Positions 62,826 through 64,000 of a DNA stretch of 64,000 nt are shown piece by piece. The translations under genes and the position numbers were made by a program. The first letter of the stretch is position 1, and each line of letters starts with the position of its first letter. Source of the DNA: Thalassospira profundimaris (GTDB lineage Bacteria > Pseudomonadota > Alphaproteobacteria > Rhodospirillales > Thalassospiraceae); contig NZ_JPWI01000002.1 of assembly GCF_003326795.1 (NCBI RefSeq), forward strand, positions 186,001 to 250,000. The letters are read 5' to 3'. The notes under the pieces are model-generated. The model saw nothing but the letters and a program-made list of their open reading frames with translations, did no database searches and was not told where the DNA came from.

Positions 62826-64000
62826 TTAGGCTCCTGCCTGTTGGGATGTTTGCGGGTGTACCTTGAACCCATGGTCATCTGGTTTGGACGATTTTGCATG
62901 CAGGCGCAAGGCATTGGCAATCACGATCAGTGAAGACGACGACATGGCGATTGCGGCAATCAATGGCGTGACAAATCCCGAAACCGCCAGCGGAATCGTG
63001 ATCAGGTTATAGGCAAAGGACAGGGCAAAGTTCTGTCGGACCAGACGGTCAGCCTTACGCGCGACATCAATGGCCTCGATCACCGCACCCAGTCGGTCCC
63101 CCTGAAAGACAATATCTGCGGCATTTTGCGAAATCTCGGCCGCAGTAGCTGGGGACATAGAGGCATGGGCACAGGCAAGGGCCGGGGCATCATTGATGCC
63201 ATCGCCAACCATAAGGTCATGTTTGCCGTGATCGGCACGGGCCTGAACAAAGGCGGCTTTGTCGGTTGGTGACATACGGGCATGCCAGTCCCGCAGGCCA
63301 AGTGTTTCGGCCAGCTGGCGCACCGTGGTGCTGCGATCCCCCGAAAGCAATGTCATATCAAACCCGCGCGCACGCAGGGTTTCAATCACGCTATCGGCAT
63401 CATTGCGTGGTGTATCGCGGAAAACAAAGCGTGCGGGTGATTTCCCCGGTTCGGCAAGCCACAATTCCGGGCCGGCAATATCGGATGGCAAATCGGCATT
63501 TTCGGCAATGTTGCAAAATGTCCGGCTCCCCAGCAGGACCGGTCCCGACGGGCCTTGCGCGGTCAGGCCAAGGCCGGGCTGTTCGGTCACATTTGGACAA
63601 GGTGTTACATTGCCAGCAGCGCGGACCAGTGCACGTGACAGGGGATGGTTGCTGTTCGCGGCAATCTGGGCGGCAAGTTCCAGTGCATCCGGATCGGTCT
63701 GGCTGACGAGTTCGGGTTTGCCGGTGGTAAGCGTCCCGGTCTTGTCAAAGATGATGCCGGTGATCTTGGTCAGGCGTTCAAGGGCGGTTGCCGATTTGAC
63801 AAGAATACCCGCACGCAGCAATCGACCGGTTGCAATGACCTGAACCACAGGAACGGCAAGGGCAAGCGCACAGGGACAGGTAATGATCAGAACCGCAATC
63901 GCGTTCATCAGGGCATCCTGCCAAGGCAGGCCGCCAATCAGCCACCATCCGGCAAAGGTCGCCAATGACAGAAAATGAACCACCGGTGCATAGGATTTGG
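62826..64000 (-). CDS. ccoI: Copper P-type ATPase CcoI/FixI, 5' end outside window
   Basis: The last 390 or so residues of a P1B-type ATPase; reading continues past 64000, where KSYAPVVHFLSLATFAG is still open. The TM-metal motif CPC (ITCPCALALAVPV), phosphorylation site DKTGTLTTGKPE and hinge VGDGINDAPALA are all intact. In the cco/fix cluster it exports Cu(I) to cbb3 oxidase assembly rather than for detoxification, as the adjacent ccoS implies. The N-terminal metal-binding domain is not visible. Confidence 0.94.
   Translation of the reverse strand, partial: KSYAPVVHFLSLATFAGWWLIGGLPWQDALMNAIAVLIITCPCALALAVPVVQVIATGRLLRAGILVKSATALERLTKITGIIFDKTGTLTTGKPELVSQTDPDALELAAQIAANSNHPLSRALVRAAGNVTPCPNVTEQPGLGLTAQGPSGPVLLGSRTFCNIAENADLPSDIAGPELWLAEPGKSPARFVFRDTPRNDADSVIETLRARGFDMTLLSGDRSTTVRQLAETLGLRDWHARMSPTDKAAFVQARADHGKHDLMVGDGINDAPALACAHASMSPATAAEISQNAADIVFQGDRLGAVIEAIDVARKADRLVRQNFALSFAYNLITIPLAVSGFVTPLIAAIAMSSSSLIVIANALRLHAKSSKPDDHGFKVHPQTSQQAGA

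Noticed and set aside
1..64000. Mobile elements, prophage, CRISPR, tRNA or rRNA genes
   Set aside because: No transposase, integrase, phage structural gene, regularly spaced repeats, tRNA T-arm patterns or rRNA sequence were seen on either strand.

Overview
The window reads as a chromosomal segment of a free-living, probably marine alphaproteobacterium. Protein families, the ffh-rpsP-rimM-trmD-rplS and leuC-leuD-leuB blocks, the FnrL/cbb3 genes and a base composition that looks mid-50s % GC would fit Rhodospirillales such as Thalassospira. That placement is inference from protein character; no 16S gene is present. I found no tRNA, rRNA, CRISPR array, transposase, integrase or prophage gene.

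Layout. 0-6.6 kb: a cut-off FtsX-type permease, an orphan CheY-like regulator, and ccmF-ccmI for cytochrome c maturation without ccmE/G/H beside them. 6.8-8.7 kb: a FieF-like metal exporter convergent with phoH. 8.7-8.9 kb: a candidate structured RNA. 9.0-14.8 kb: an arsenic resistance block with arsR-arsC-acr3-gapdh-arsJ on the minus strand and a divergent arsR-arsP pair on the plus strand. 14.9-24.5 kb: release factor 3, an acyltransferase, AzlCD, a LysR/ureohydrolase pair, an AraC regulator and a chemoreceptor. 24.9-30.7 kb: a complete RND efflux operon. 30.8-40.3 kb: alkylation-repair genes (alkB-like, tag, ycaQ-like) interspersed with a LacI regulator, a glycosyltransferase, yggT-yggU-folD, an orphan membrane-anchored protein and an SLC13/RCK transporter with an odd charged linker. 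40.4-46.6 kb: a sugar-alcohol-type ABC transporter, dehydrogenase and SorC-type regulator. 46.8-55.2 kb: asd and leuCDB, separated by a plus-strand block of cfa, an unknown gene, an AhpD-like protein and an ECF41 sigma factor. 55.7-59.6 kb: ribosome and SRP genes. 59.9-64 kb: panBC, fnrL, ccoS and partial ccoI.

How the genes work together. ArsC reduces arsenate and Acr3 expels arsenite. GAPDH plus ArsJ make and expel 1-arseno-3-phosphoglycerate, and ArsP should expel trivalent organoarsenicals. CcmF/CcmI, CcoI/CcoS and FnrL all serve c-type cytochrome or high-affinity oxidase assembly and oxygen response. The polyol transporter feeds its adjacent dehydrogenase.

The least explained signals are non-coding: a roughly 200-nt structured transcript candidate between arsJ and phoH, a terminator/antiterminator-like switch ahead of ffh, several perfect palindromes just upstream of start codons, and a short peptide ORF coupled to the ECF41 sigma gene.
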